Shown here piece after piece: positions 9,125 through 19,600 of a DNA stretch of 64,000 nucleotides (position 1 is its first letter; the number at the start of each line of letters is the position of its first letter). Origin of the DNA: Butyricicoccus sp. OM04-18BH (GTDB taxonomy: Bacteria; Bacillota; Clostridia; Oscillospirales; Butyricicoccaceae); the NCBI RefSeq assembly GCF_003481705.1, contig NZ_QULN01000001.1, positions 248,001-312,000 on the forward strand. Reading direction: 5' to 3'. Made by a program: the position numbers and the translations under genes. The notes beneath the pieces are model-generated. The model was given only the letters and a program-made list of their open reading frames with translations. It did no database searches and was not told where the DNA came from.

Positions 9125-10309
9125 TTAGATAGCTTCGAGAAGCGTTACCGCCGTAGTTTCTACGGATTCCAACACATGAATATAGGTGTTATAAGTAACA
9201 GATACATTCGCGTGTCCGAGCCACTTGCTTACTACGGTAATCGGGACACCGGCGTTAAGTGTCTGTGTTGCAAAGGTGTGACGAAGCTGGTGAAGCGTGA
9301 ACGGCTTGCTGATTTCAGCATATTTCAGCACACGATGGAGTACACGCTGCAACTGGTCGTTAGACAGCATATTGCCATTGAGCGACGCTACCACATTCGG
9401 ACTGCAAATTCCTTTCTTGCGGTAGATGGTGTGCAGGTTTTTCAAAGCGGCAATCGCCTTTGTGTTCAGCGGAACAATGCGGTTGCCGCTTGTCGTTTTC
9501 GTGCCCTTGATTTTCGCCTTTTTGTGATTCTTCCGTTCACCGTTTCGGTCGCGGTCGCAGACCATAGACAGGTTCTTGTTCACTGTAACCGTTTTACTGC
9601 AAAAGTCAATGTCAGACCATTTCAAAGCCTGCAACTCACCGCAGCGCAAACCGGTATGCACGATGAACACAATCAGATTCGCGTGCGTAATCAACGGCAG
9701 ACCGTTCTTTCGCTTCATTACTGCTACCTGCTCCAACGCCCGCACTTCCTCGCTTTCCAGCGCGATGATTTCGCGTTCCGGTTTGAACAGCGTCTTTTTC
9801 GGCATCTTCACATTGCGCATGGGATTCTTCGCAATATCGCCCTCGGAATGAGCATACTGAAACAGTTCCGACAAAAGGAAATTGATCTTCTTCACTACAC
9901 TGTACGAAAGCGTTTTGCTTTTCGCAACCAGCAGATTCTGAATCTCCTCACTGCGGATAGACGCAATCTGAATATCGCCCAATACAGGCTTGATATGATG
10001 CAAATAAATGCTTTCGTAACGGTCAAAACTGCTGTTTTCGACAGAGTGCTGCTTGAACGTGTAAAACCAGTTATCTGCATAATCACGAAAAAACACTTTC
10101 TTGCACGCAGTCAGACCGCGTGCCGTCTGCTTTTTCCAATCCCGCAGCTTGCGGCGAACCTCAGCTTCGGTCGAACCATAAAGGTACTGCGGTTTCGCCA
10201 TGGCTTCATCGCGGTATTTTGCTACCCAGCGGCCATCTTTGTGCTGATAAATACTGCCCTCCCCGTAATGACGATTCGTTTTCGTTACTTTTTCTGTTGT
10301 ATTGCTCAT
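9125..10309 (-). CDS. Tyrosine recombinase/integrase (pair 2)
   Basis: The start at ATG 10309 follows AGGAG and gives 394 residues, exactly the length of the pair 1 integrase; the longer open frame upstream overlaps the excisionase gene and is not credible. The domains are the same: arm-binding GEGSIYQHKDGRWVAKY, then Arg in HTGLRCGELQAL, His-x-x-Arg in HQLRHTF, His in WLGHAN, and Tyr in YNTYIH. The two proteins are homologous throughout but clearly diverged, so this is not a recent duplication. It faces pair 1 tail to tail. Confidence 0.92.
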   Translation of the reverse strand: MSNTTEKVTKTNRHYGEGSIYQHKDGRWVAKYRDEAMAKPQYLYGSTEAEVRRKLRDWKKQTARGLTACKKVFFRDYADNWFYTFKQHSVENSSFDRYESIYLHHIKPVLGDIQIASIRSEEIQNLLVAKSKTLSYSVVKKINFLLSELFQYAHSEGDIAKNPMRNVKMPKKTLFKPEREIIALESEEVRALEQVAVMKRKNGLPLITHANLIVFIVHTGLRCGELQALKWSDIDFCSKTVTVNKNLSMVCDRDRNGERKNHKKAKIKGTKTTSGNRIVPLNTKAIAALKNLHTIYRKKGICSPNVVASLNGNMLSNDQLQRVLHRVLKYAEISKPFTLHQLRHTFATQTLNAGVPITVVSKWLGHANVSVTYNTYIHVLESVETTAVTLLEAI

Positions 10310-10391
10310 TTTCGCTCCTGACCCGGTGCGGCAGCTACAACAGCTAACATTGTTATTATACGCCATACTCTGCATGGTTCGCAACGTCTGG

Positions 10392-10583
10392 TTAATAGAA
10401 GATTTCACGTCCGCGATTGGCCGCGAACCAGCGGTCAAGTTCTGCTCGAATGGTGATGTAATCACGTCCAACTTTGGTGACGGGCAGAACACCGGCCCGC
10501 AGTAAGGCGTTGAGTTTTGACCGGCCGAACGGAAACAGTTCCAGCAGATCATTCTGTGATAAAATTTCGTAATCAAATGACAT
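10392..10583 (-). CDS. Small excisionase-type HTH protein (pair 2)
   Basis: The ATG at 10583 has GGAGG upstream and gives 63 residues (YEILSQNDLLELFPFGRSKL...PVTKVGRDYI..ELDRWF). It is homologous to the excisionase at 7470 and lies 82 bases upstream of its own integrase on the minus strand. It would direct excision by, or transcription of, the neighbouring integrase. Confidence 0.85.
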   Translation of the reverse strand: MSFDYEILSQNDLLELFPFGRSKLNALLRAGVLPVTKVGRDYITIRAELDRWFAANRGREIFY

Positions 10584-10607
10584 GTAAAACCTCCATGAAG
10601 TGCGAAA

Positions 10608-10651
10608 CCGGAAGAATACACGCAAAGAAGCGGTATTCTTCCGGTTTTATA
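10608..10651. repeat. Strong hairpin in the leader of pair 2
   Basis: The arms CCGGAAGAATAC and GTATTCTTCCGG form a perfect 12-bp stem around a 13-base loop. On the plus strand TTTTAT follows, so it can act as a terminator for plus-strand transcription. On the minus strand it would lie in the 5' leader of the excisionase mRNA. Confidence 0.6.
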
Positions 10652-10685
10652 ATGATTTATACTGTTACTGTCAGTCTATTCGGCC

Positions 10686-10933
10686 TCACCCCCGACTGCG
10701 GGAAGCACCAAGCGATCGGCGGCGTACCGATTCCACAGGAATTTCACCTATCCGTTGTCCGACCTCATTGCCTGCGACGTTTTCACGCTCGGACGGTGAC
10801 TGGTCGGGAGTATCATTATCTTCCGCGCGGGTCATTGCCATGATAGGAGCCACCCACAGTTCACAGCTTTCCGCTGCAGCTCTCCGCGCCGAATTTGTAC
10901 CTGATGCCTGAGTATGCGGTTGTCAAAGGACAT
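10686..10933 (-). other. Possible degraded gene fragment
   Basis: On the minus strand an ATG at 10933 with a weak purine-rich RBS opens a short frame (MSFDNRILRHQ...). It stops after 33 codons. An overlapping frame stays open to a TGA at 10686-10688 with an Arg/Ser-rich end (RRRSLGASRSRG). Together they could be one frameshifted remnant. The family is not recognised. Between here and 11082 the sequence is AT-rich and I see nothing else. Confidence 0.25.
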
Positions 10934-11081
10934 TGGAAATATTTCCTCTTTTACTATAACGCCGAAATGTGGTCAATGGAATAGCCCCTGAAAAATATTT
11001 TTAATCATGCACAAGATTCAACTTCAGTTTTTGTGCGATATGCTAATATCTTATCAAAACGCCGGTAAAAACCGCTTTTGA

Positions 11082-11193
11082 GGTGAGGGGAGAGGAACGA
11101 AATCCGCGCCGCCCGCGTCTTTCCTCTCCCCCTGCTGCGGTTGATGGATAACTCCCTTGCGGCAGTTACCCACAGCCGCAGCACCCCCTCACC
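11082..11193. repeat. Branched inverted repeat (three-way-junction-like DNA)
   Basis: The outer arms GGTGAGGGG (11082-11090) and CCCCTCACC (11185-11193) enclose two further perfect stems: AGAGGAA/TTCCTCT (11091-11097 with 11121-11127) and TGCTGCGG/CCGCAGCA (11133-11140 with 11176-11183). The second of these contains an inner imperfect stem around 11146-11170. The GC-rich design is unlike the AT-rich flanks. Such structures occur at transfer or replication origins of mobile elements, but no relaxase is in the window, so the function is inferred only loosely. Confidence 0.55.
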
Positions 11194-11332
11194 ATTCTCG
11201 CGGCGGCGAGCGCAGAGAAAAAAACTTTGAAGTCTATAACAATAGACCCTCTCCGACGTAAGCAGTACACAATTTTAAACAAGTACTTGTTTAAGTATAA
11301 AAATATTTTTGTCGAAATTGACAAAGTAATAA

Positions 11333-11361
11333 TTGACAAACACCCAGTAACTTAGTATAAT
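11333..11361 (+). promoter_or_regulatory. Sigma-A promoter for the riboswitch-controlled operon
   Basis: TTGACA (11333-11338) and TATAAT (11356-11361) are both perfect consensus hexamers with a 17-base spacer. Transcription would start near 11368, just before the riboswitch. Confidence 0.85.
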
Positions 11362-11394
11362 TTGAATAGCAAAATAACCCAAACTCTTAGGAGA

Positions 11395-11492
11395 ATGGCA
11401 GAAATGGCAAAACAGAGGAAACTCTGCGGCGCAAAGCTATAGGATCTAAACGATTGTCCAGCAATCGCATGACAGCCAGTTACCTAAACCAG
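11395..11492 (+). ncRNA. Cyclic-di-GMP-I (GEMM-I) riboswitch
   Basis: The conserved core of the class is present in order: GGCAAA, a CAGAG-GAAA-CTCTG hairpin with the GNRA tetraloop, the signature GCGCAAAGCTA, then a second hairpin (CGATTG/CAATCG) and ATGACAGCCAGTTACC. It lies between a consensus promoter and an intrinsic terminator upstream of the LRR-SLH and Rhs genes, which is the standard layout of a transcription-controlling riboswitch. Class I GEMM aptamers bind c-di-GMP and often precede surface, motility or chitin-binding genes. The end points are approximate. Whether ligand turns expression on or off cannot be read from the sequence. Confidence 0.88.
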
Positions 11493-11504
11493 TCCCCGCA
11501 TTAC

Positions 11505-11554
11505 GGGCGCAGTACTGTGTGGACTACTATCCATGCGGTACTGCGCCCTTTTTT
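11505..11554 (+). terminator. Intrinsic terminator forming the riboswitch expression platform
   Basis: The perfect 11-base arms GGGCGCAGTAC (11505-11515) and GTACTGCGCCC (11538-11548) enclose a small inner TGGA/TCCA stem and are followed by six T. It lies 13 bases after the aptamer and 38 bases before the first gene, so it would end transcripts before the operon unless prevented. Confidence 0.88.
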
Positions 11555-11591
11555 AACTGTTTGGGCGCAAAAGAAAGGGAGCGATCGAAAA

Positions 11592-13598
11592 ATGAAACGC
11601 ACACGAATCAGCGTATTGCTTGTAATAGCCTTGCTGTTGCAGCTATACGCACCACTCACGGCAGGCGCAGTAGACTTTACGCCAAACCCACAGACGGAAT
11701 ATGCCAAACGATTTATTGCCGCCTGTGATGGACAGACATGGTTCATCAATGAGATTGAGCGTTTGCTGAACGCCCAGCAGCGCACACTGGATACCATCAC
11801 CGGAGCGGAAGACCTTGTGGAAATCAAGAGCATTGGTCTAAAAGGTCAGAACATCACCGGACATATACCGGCTGCAATCGGGGAACTTAGTGAATTGCGG
11901 TATCTGTTCCTCTCGGATAATCATTTGAGCGGAGATATTCCGTCTGCGCTCTATACGCTCCCGAAACTGCAAAATGTAGACTTGGGCGGCAATGATTATG
12001 CAGGTGCGATTCCTTCCGAGTTTGGTACAATGCCCGCATTGAAAACGCTGGTTCTCAAAGATAACCAGTACACTGGTACGATACCGGACACGATTTTGAG
12101 CAATACCCAGATTGAGGTGCTGAACCTCATGGGAAATCAGTTGACCGGCGGTTTTCCTGCGGCAGTTGCCGGTATGAGCAGTCTGAAATACTTGAACCTT
12201 TCGGAAAATGCTATCGGCGGTACGATTCCCGACCTGTCCGCGCTAACTAATCTTATCTCGCTTTCGGCGTGGCAGTGCGGATTGACCGGCACGATTCCCG
12301 AAACACTGTACACGCTTTCCGGTTTGCAGATTTTAGACCTGTCCGAAAACAAGCTGGAAGGCGAAATCTCTGCCGGTATTGCTAATCTGGCAGACCTGCA
12401 ATATCTCGCGCTGGACACGAATCCTCTGCGCGGTGTATTACCGGACGCATTTACGCATACCGCGTTGACCGAGATTCATTTGGAAAACACTTATCTGCGC
12501 GGTTTTGTTCCTGCTACGCTCAAAGCACGGCATGACGCAGGTGCAAAGGTGTATCTGAACAATAACTACATGACCGGCGCTGTCTTGAAGGATATGCCGA
12601 ACAACACCGGAAACTTTACCGATGGTGCGGCAAGCGAACAGCACCAGCTTACCGGCACTCGTTCCACGGTTACGGTCAGCAAGGACGGCACGGTAAATCT
12701 GTATGCGCTGCTGCTGAACAAGTCGCTGACTACCGGCAGCACGGCAAAGGTGCTGCTTAGACCGGACGAGTATGTTGTGACCTTTGATGATACCAAGGTG
12801 CAGGTTACTGCGGATAGCAGCGGTATCTATGTGAAGGCTTTGACGGATATTCCGCTGAATACGAATTTCAGTATCACAATCCAAATCAAGGACAACACCG
12901 GCTCTGAATATTCCAAGGTAAAGCTGACCCTCACTACCGATGTTACCAGCGGTGGCGGCGGCGGTATCGGCGGCGGTGGCGGCGGCACACCTGCAACGCC
13001 CAAGGTAGAACACAAGCTGTATATCAACGGCTTTACCGATGGTATGTTCCATGCCGAACGCAATATCACCCGCGAACAGACCGCGAAAATGCTGATTGAC
13101 GCGCTGGAAAAGGAAACTGCCGAACCGGAGCAATCCTCGTATACCGATGTTGCCAATAACCGCTGGTCGTATCGCTGGGTTGAAGCAGCGTCCAAGGAAG
13201 GCTACATGGTAGGCTATAACGGCGGCGTGTTCAAACCGGAATCTGCAATCACTCGTGCCGAGATGGCAACGGCCTTGTCGCGTATCGCAGCAAAGGAAGG
13301 CTTGATTATGACCAGCAGTACCAAGACCTTCTCTGATGTGGCAGACGGCAAATGGTACAGCAGCTATATTCGTCAAGCGGTGCAGTACGGCTTAATCAGC
13401 GGCTATACGGACGGCACCTTCCGACCGGAGCAGTACATCACCCGCGCTGAAACCGTAACGATGATAAACCGTATGCTCGGCAGAAACTATGAAACGGCAA
13501 CCGAACTGCACAGCATGGCTTGTCCGTTCCCCGATGTCAGCCAGAGCAACTGGGCGTATGGCAACATCATGGAAGCCGCTATCACGCACAAGCACTGA
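11592..13598 (+). CDS. Secreted leucine-rich-repeat protein with C-terminal SLH anchors
   Basis: The start at ATG 11592 has AAGGGAG upstream, and the frame upstream of it runs through the riboswitch, so earlier starts are excluded. The product is about 668 residues. It has a signal peptide (1-26, ending TAGA), a solenoid of leucine-rich repeats (about 60-360) of the plant/receptor-like type with G-x-IP ends (LSGDIPSALYTLPKLQNVDLGGN), a beta-rich domain (about 370-490), a glycine linker (GGGGGIGGGGGG) and three SLH modules (about 510-665). It is therefore displayed on the wall. LRR domains bind proteins. It is first in the riboswitch operon, 49 bases before the Rhs gene, so a joint role in contact or display is plausible. 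Confidence 0.88.
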   Translation: MKRTRISVLLVIALLLQLYAPLTAGAVDFTPNPQTEYAKRFIAACDGQTWFINEIERLLNAQQRTLDTITGAEDLVEIKSIGLKGQNITGHIPAAIGELSELRYLFLSDNHLSGDIPSALYTLPKLQNVDLGGNDYAGAIPSEFGTMPALKTLVLKDNQYTGTIPDTILSNTQIEVLNLMGNQLTGGFPAAVAGMSSLKYLNLSENAIGGTIPDLSALTNLISLSAWQCGLTGTIPETLYTLSGLQILDLSENKLEGEISAGIANLADLQYLALDTNPLRGVLPDAFTHTALTEIHLENTYLRGFVPATLKARHDAGAKVYLNNNYMTGAVLKDMPNNTGNFTDGAASEQHQLTGTRSTVTVSKDGTVNLYALLLNKSLTTGSTAKVLLRPDEYVVTFDDTKVQVTADSSGIYVKALTDIPLNTNFSITIQIKDNTGSEYSKVKLTLTTDVTSGGGGGIGGGGGGTPATPKVEHKLYINGFTDGMFHAERNITREQTAKMLIDALEKETAEPEQSSYTDVANNRWSYRWVEAASKEGYMVGYNGGVFKPESAITRAEMATALSRIAAKEGLIMTSSTKTFSDVADGKWYSSYIRQAVQYGLISGYTDGTFRPEQYITRAETVTMINRMLGRNYETATELHSMACPFPDVSQSNWAYGNIMEAAITHKH

Positions 13599-13647
13599 TA
13601 GAAAGAATTAGAAACGGAAGAACTCCTGAATAGTTGGAGGTAAACTT

Positions 13648-16600
13648 ATGAAGAAAGCATTAGTCCGCAGAGTAGTTTCTCTGTTCCTGTGCTTTTGCAT
13701 GGTGATTGGATTCGTGCCAATCATCGACGCACAGGCAGCAGAAATCAAAGGCGGCACATTCGACCCGCATACCGGTTATCTGGAACTGGAATTTGGGTAT
13801 CAGCTTACACAGTATGTGAATATCAATGTCTATGTCCGCAGTCCTTCGGACGATGGATTGAAGAAAGAATTTGTCGGCTCGATTGTAGAGAATTACCTGC
13901 TCTCCGGTGCAAACGATGTTAAAGCATGGCTTCCCGAAGATTCACCGGACACTATGGTATCGCCCTACACACCGGCAACCAAAACGGACGGCGGTTTGGT
14001 AAAACTGTCCGAGGACGGCATTTATCAAGCAGACAAGAACTTTGCCGGTGAAGATATTGAGCCGGTAGCCATGATGAAGCACACGCTTATATGGGACGGC
14101 TCTCTCAATGGTATTCCGATTATCGGTCCGAACCTCGATGAAGATGTGTTTTATCTGACCGTAGAAATTGAACCGCTCGGCAGACCGGATAAGAATGTTG
14201 AGTGTACCGACAGTGATGATAGCCACACGCACGGTCAGAACTATACTTGGCCGCAGAAGCAGGAGAACGGCAAGAAAAAGTTTGCTGTCAGTACCGAACT
14301 GCTGGTAGACTACCGTGATTATGTTGTCGGTGAAGATGGCACGGCGGCGTTCCTCATGCTGAAAGGCAGTTTGTCCGATGAAGTACGCAAGAAACTGTAC
14401 GAGCAGTTTGTCAGCGGCAGTCTGGCGTGCAATGAATTGACCGGTTTCCCCGAACTGGAAGGCTTGGTGCTGGACTACCAGAACCTTGACCCTGTAAACA
14501 TGGTAACAGGTGCGTACAACTTCATGTACGAGGACTTGAAGCTGGAAGGCATTATCCCGCTGACCTTCCTTCGTGTTTACAACTCGCGCTACAACAAGGG
14601 TGCGCTGGGTACTGGCTTTACGCACAGTTACGATTATTCGCTCATCAATGACCGTGGTATTATCCGTGTGACAATGCCCGGCGGTGAGGAGCAAATCTTC
14701 CTTACGCTCCGTGGCGGCGGCTATGATTCTCTGGCAGACAGCGGCTTTGTTCTGGAAAATGAAGCAGACGGCAGCTACCGCATGACGCACGAGGACGGCG
14801 CAGCGTTCATTTTCTCGAATGATGGCAAGAGCGGCAAGCTGCAAACCGTCTATAATCCCGATGGTACGCCGGTAGCACAGCTTACCTACAACGGCGATGA
14901 ACTGACCGGAATTGACGGCATTGCAGGCAGCTATACGCTGGCATGGTCGAACGGACATATTTCGTCCGTGACCGATAACGCAGGCCGCACCGTATCGTAT
15001 GAGCATGACGGCGATTTTCTGACCGGCGTTACCAATGCAGACGGTGATACGCTGCATTATACCTACGATGGCAACGGCTATCTGAACAGTGCTACCGACT
15101 TTGAAGGCGAAGTCTATATTGAGAACGAGTATGACGGCATAGGCCGTGTGGTAAAGCAGACCTTTATCAATGCGGACATTCCCACTGTTTCTACCGTTTC
15201 CTATGACGATGACGCGCGTGTTACGACCTGTGTAGACGCAAACGGTCTGGAAACACGCTACTACTACGATAATCACCGTAACATCCAGAAAATCGGAACA
15301 GTTATCGACGGCACGGAGTACACCACCAACAACACCTATGACGGCGATTATCGCGCCAACTCTGCAAGCGACCGTCTGAATGGTGCAACCGCATACGAGT
15401 ACGACAGCAGCGGCAATGTGACGAAGGTTCGCTATGCGGATAATACCACTATGACGCTGACTTATACGGCGGGCGGCGATATTGCGTCCATCACGGACGC
15501 GCTCGGCAATACGGAAACCTATACCTACTCCGGACACAGCTTGACCGAGTTCCGCGACAAGAACGGACATACCACTTCGTACACCTATAATGCACTCGGT
15601 CTGCCGATTACGGTTACGGACGCACTCGGCAATCAGACCACCTATGCGTATGACGATAAGGGACGGCAGCTTTCTGTCACCGACGCTGAGGGCGGTGTTA
15701 CCAGCTTTGAATACGATGCCGTAGGCCGCATCGTTGCAGAGCATACCAAGGTGAGTGATACGGCTACCGCAACGACCAAGCATACCTACTCCAAGGCGGG
15801 CAAGCTGCTGAAAACCGTAGACGCGCTGGGCGGCGAAACCTCGTATGAGTACAATGCCAACGGCTTTACCACCTCGACCAAGGACGCGCTCTGCGGCACG
15901 GTAACGACCGAATACGGCACGAACGGCGAACCGCTCAAACGCACGGACGCGAACGGCAATGAAACCACCTATGAATATGACAAGGATACCGCACAGCTTG
16001 TATCGGTAACAGACGCAGAGGGCAACGAAACCCGCTACACCTACAACGATCGCGGCCTGCTTATCCAGACTACGGACGCGGAAGGCAATGCGACTACCTA
16101 TGAATATGACGCGCTCGACCGTGTAGCAAAGACGATTGACGCGCTGGACGGCGAAACGATCTATGCGTATGACAGCATGGGACGCACGGTTTCGGAAACC
16201 GACGCAGAAGGCAACAAGAAAACCTACACCTATGACGCGCTCGGACGAACCAAGACTGAAACCGACGGTGCAGGCAACAAGACAACCTATACCTATGACC
16301 CTGTTGGCAATCTGCTTGTCACAACGGACGCAAACGGCAATGAAACCAAGACCGAGTACAACGCCATCAATGCAGCGGTAAAGCAGATTGACGGCGAAGG
16401 CAACGAAACCACCTACACTTACGACAAGGTAGGACGGCTGCTGACCGAAACGGACGCACTCGGCGGCGTTACCGCGTACACCTACGACCTTGCGGGCAAT
16501 CAGCTTAGTGTTACCGACCCCGAAGGCAATGTGACAAAGTATATCTATGACCTGCTGGGACGCGCCGTAGAGCAGATTAACGCAGACGGCAGCAAGACCC

Positions 16601-19600
16601 GCACGGTGTATGACGCGCTGGGACGCACGACAGAAAGCTATGACGAACTCGGCGGTAAGACTGCTACCACCTATGATGCGAACGGCAACCAACTCACCGT
16701 CACTGACCCGAAAGGCAACAAAACTTCGTATCAGTACAACCGCAAAGACCAGATTACTGTTATCACCTATGCGGACGGCGGCGAAACCCACTATACCTAC
16801 AATGCGCTCGGAAATGTCAGCGAAGTAACCGACCAGAACGGCAATGCAACCAAGTACACCTATGACGCACTCGGCAGAACGCATACCGAAACCAACGCAG
16901 TAGGTGTTGTGACCGAATACGGCTACGACAAGGTAGGCAACACGGTTTCTGTCACCAAGGACGGAACAGTAATCGCAAAGAGCGAGTACGACGGTGCGTA
17001 TCGTGTGATAAAAACGATTGACGGACTGGGTAATGCGGGAACAAAGCAATATGACGGCGTAGGCAATGTACTGGTTTCCACTGACCGTGAAGGCAATGCA
17101 ACACAGTACACCTACGACAAAAACTATAACCTGCTCAAGACCACAGACGCAGAAGGCGGCGTGTCCTCGTCTGCTTATGACGCGCTGGGTCGTGTCGTTT
17201 CTGCAACCGATGAAAACGGCAATGCAACGACCTACACCTACGATAAGAACGGCAATGTACTGACCGAAACCGACGCGCTTTCCGGTGTTGTTACCAACAC
17301 CTACGACACACGCGGCAGAGTAGCAGCAACTACGGACAAGCTGGGTGCAACGACTACCTACACCTATGATGCAGCCGGTAATCTCCGCAAGGAAACCGAC
17401 GCGAATAATGCGTATGCCGTTTATCAGTATGATGCGAACAACAATCTCATTCAGTACACCAACCGCAACAACGAATGGGTGAAGTATGCGTATGACTGCA
17501 TGAATCGGCATGTCAAGGAAACCAACCAGCTTAACCATGCAACCGAGTACGAATACGACCTTGCAGGCAACCAGACGGCGGTGATCGACGGCAACAAGAA
17601 CAAGACCATATACACCTATGACGGCTTGAATCGTCTTGTTTCCAAGACCAACGCCGAAGGCGGTATGTTCGAGTACCGGTATGATTCGTTTGGCAACACC
17701 GCAGGCACGACGATGTACGGCGGCGGTGACGAGAAGGCCGCGACCACTTATGCCTATGATGCAGCGGGCAATCTGCTGACCGAAACCTCTCCGCTGGGCA
17801 GCGTGACTACCTACACGCATGACAAGGAAGGCAATGTGCTGACGCAGGTTGACGAAAACGGCAAGCAGACCGCGTACACCTACGACAAGTTGTATCGCAT
17901 GGTTTCCCGCAAGGACGCGGATGGTACTGCGACCTTTGCCTATGACAAGGCGGGCAACATGACCTCGGCCAAGGATGGAAACGGCACGGTAGCATTTGCG
18001 TTCGACGCGCTTTCCCGCACCACCGCTGTCACAAATGAGGACGGCACGACCACGGCGTACACCTACGACGCGGCAAGCAACCGTCTGTCCATCACCTACC
18101 CCGACGGCAAGGCTGTTACGACCGCGTATGATAGTCTCGGCAATGTGAAGTCCCAGACCGACCATGACGGCACAGGCATTACCTACACGCGCGACGCGGA
18201 AGGACGCACAATCAAGGAAGGCCACAGCGACGGCAGCACGACCGAGTATGATTATAACGCCGCCGGTCTGCTGACGCTGCAAAAGGAAGTCACCAAGAGC
18301 AACAGCACACGCCGTCAGACTGCGTATACCTACGATGATGCGGGCAATATCGTAAGTGAAAACCGTTCCGGTGTAGACATTGACAAGAAGGACGAGTTGG
18401 TACGCTACTACTACGATAAGGCCAATCAGCTTATCCGCACCAATATCGAGGGCAAGAATACGAAGTATTCCTACGACCTCGCGGGCAATCTGCTTTCCGA
18501 TGGTACGAACACTTACACCTACGATCTGCAAAACCGTCTGGTTAGCAAGACCGGCAAGGACGGTACGACCACTTATACCTATGACGCGGCGGGCAATCTG
18601 ATTAAGAAGGCTGCACCGGACGGCACGACCGAGTATACCTACACGGCACAGAACAAGCTGAAAACCGGCAAGACAGAGGACGGTCAGAGCAGCACCTACA
18701 CCTATAATGCGCTCAATGTACGCATTAAGAATGTACAGGTGCGCGACAACAAGAATGCCGCCCATGCAAACTCCGACTTGAAGGACGGTTCGCACGGCAC
18801 CGATTATCTGGACTTCTTGAAGGATGGACGCTTTTTCTGGCAACGCACATGGGAAACCGAGGTAGGCACGACCTTCCAGAGCAATTTTGAAACCGTAACA
18901 AAGAACTATGTTGTGGACTATCTTTCCATTGCCAATCGTGATATACTCGTCACAGAGGACGGCAGCTTCACGCAGCGGTATGTGTACGATGAGGACGGCA
19001 CCCGTATCTCGGCAGAGTACGGCTATGCAGCCGGTACAAAGCGCGGTGAGGGCGGCGAAAACCTGCAAAGTGACTTTGCGGCAAATGATGTGCGCAAGGT
19101 ATGGTATCGCACCAGTCATCTCGGCAGCACGCTGTTTGCCGTAGACGAAACCGGCAAGGTCATCTCTCACACGATCTATGACCCGTGGGGCAATCCGCTG
19201 ACCAAAACCTACACGGACACGAATTTCAGCGGCATTGACAACGCCAACAATTTCACCGGCTACACTTGGGACGAAGTGCTTGACCTGTATTTCGCGCAGA
19301 ATCGTTTCTACGACCCTGCCGACCACCGGTTCACACAGGAAGACCCTATCAAGGACGGCGAGAATTGGTATGGGTATTGCGGGAATAATGTGGTTAATTA
19401 TTCTGATTGGGCTGGACTTGCATCATCGAATACGCGATATGTTGCTACTGATAATGTCTATATGCGTAGTGGCGCAGGCACATCATATAATGTCCTCGCG
19501 ACATTGCAATATAATACTGCTGTTACATATTTAAACGAGAAGAAAAACAATAACAATTATAATTGGGCCAAAGTTCAATATGAAGGTAAAACAGGTTGGA

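Noticed and set aside
13942..19326. A 1794-codon open frame antisense to the Rhs gene
   Set aside because: Its pattern is the mirror of the repeated YD-encoding DNA; it has no RBS or recognisable domains, and the plus-strand Rhs protein has clear motifs.
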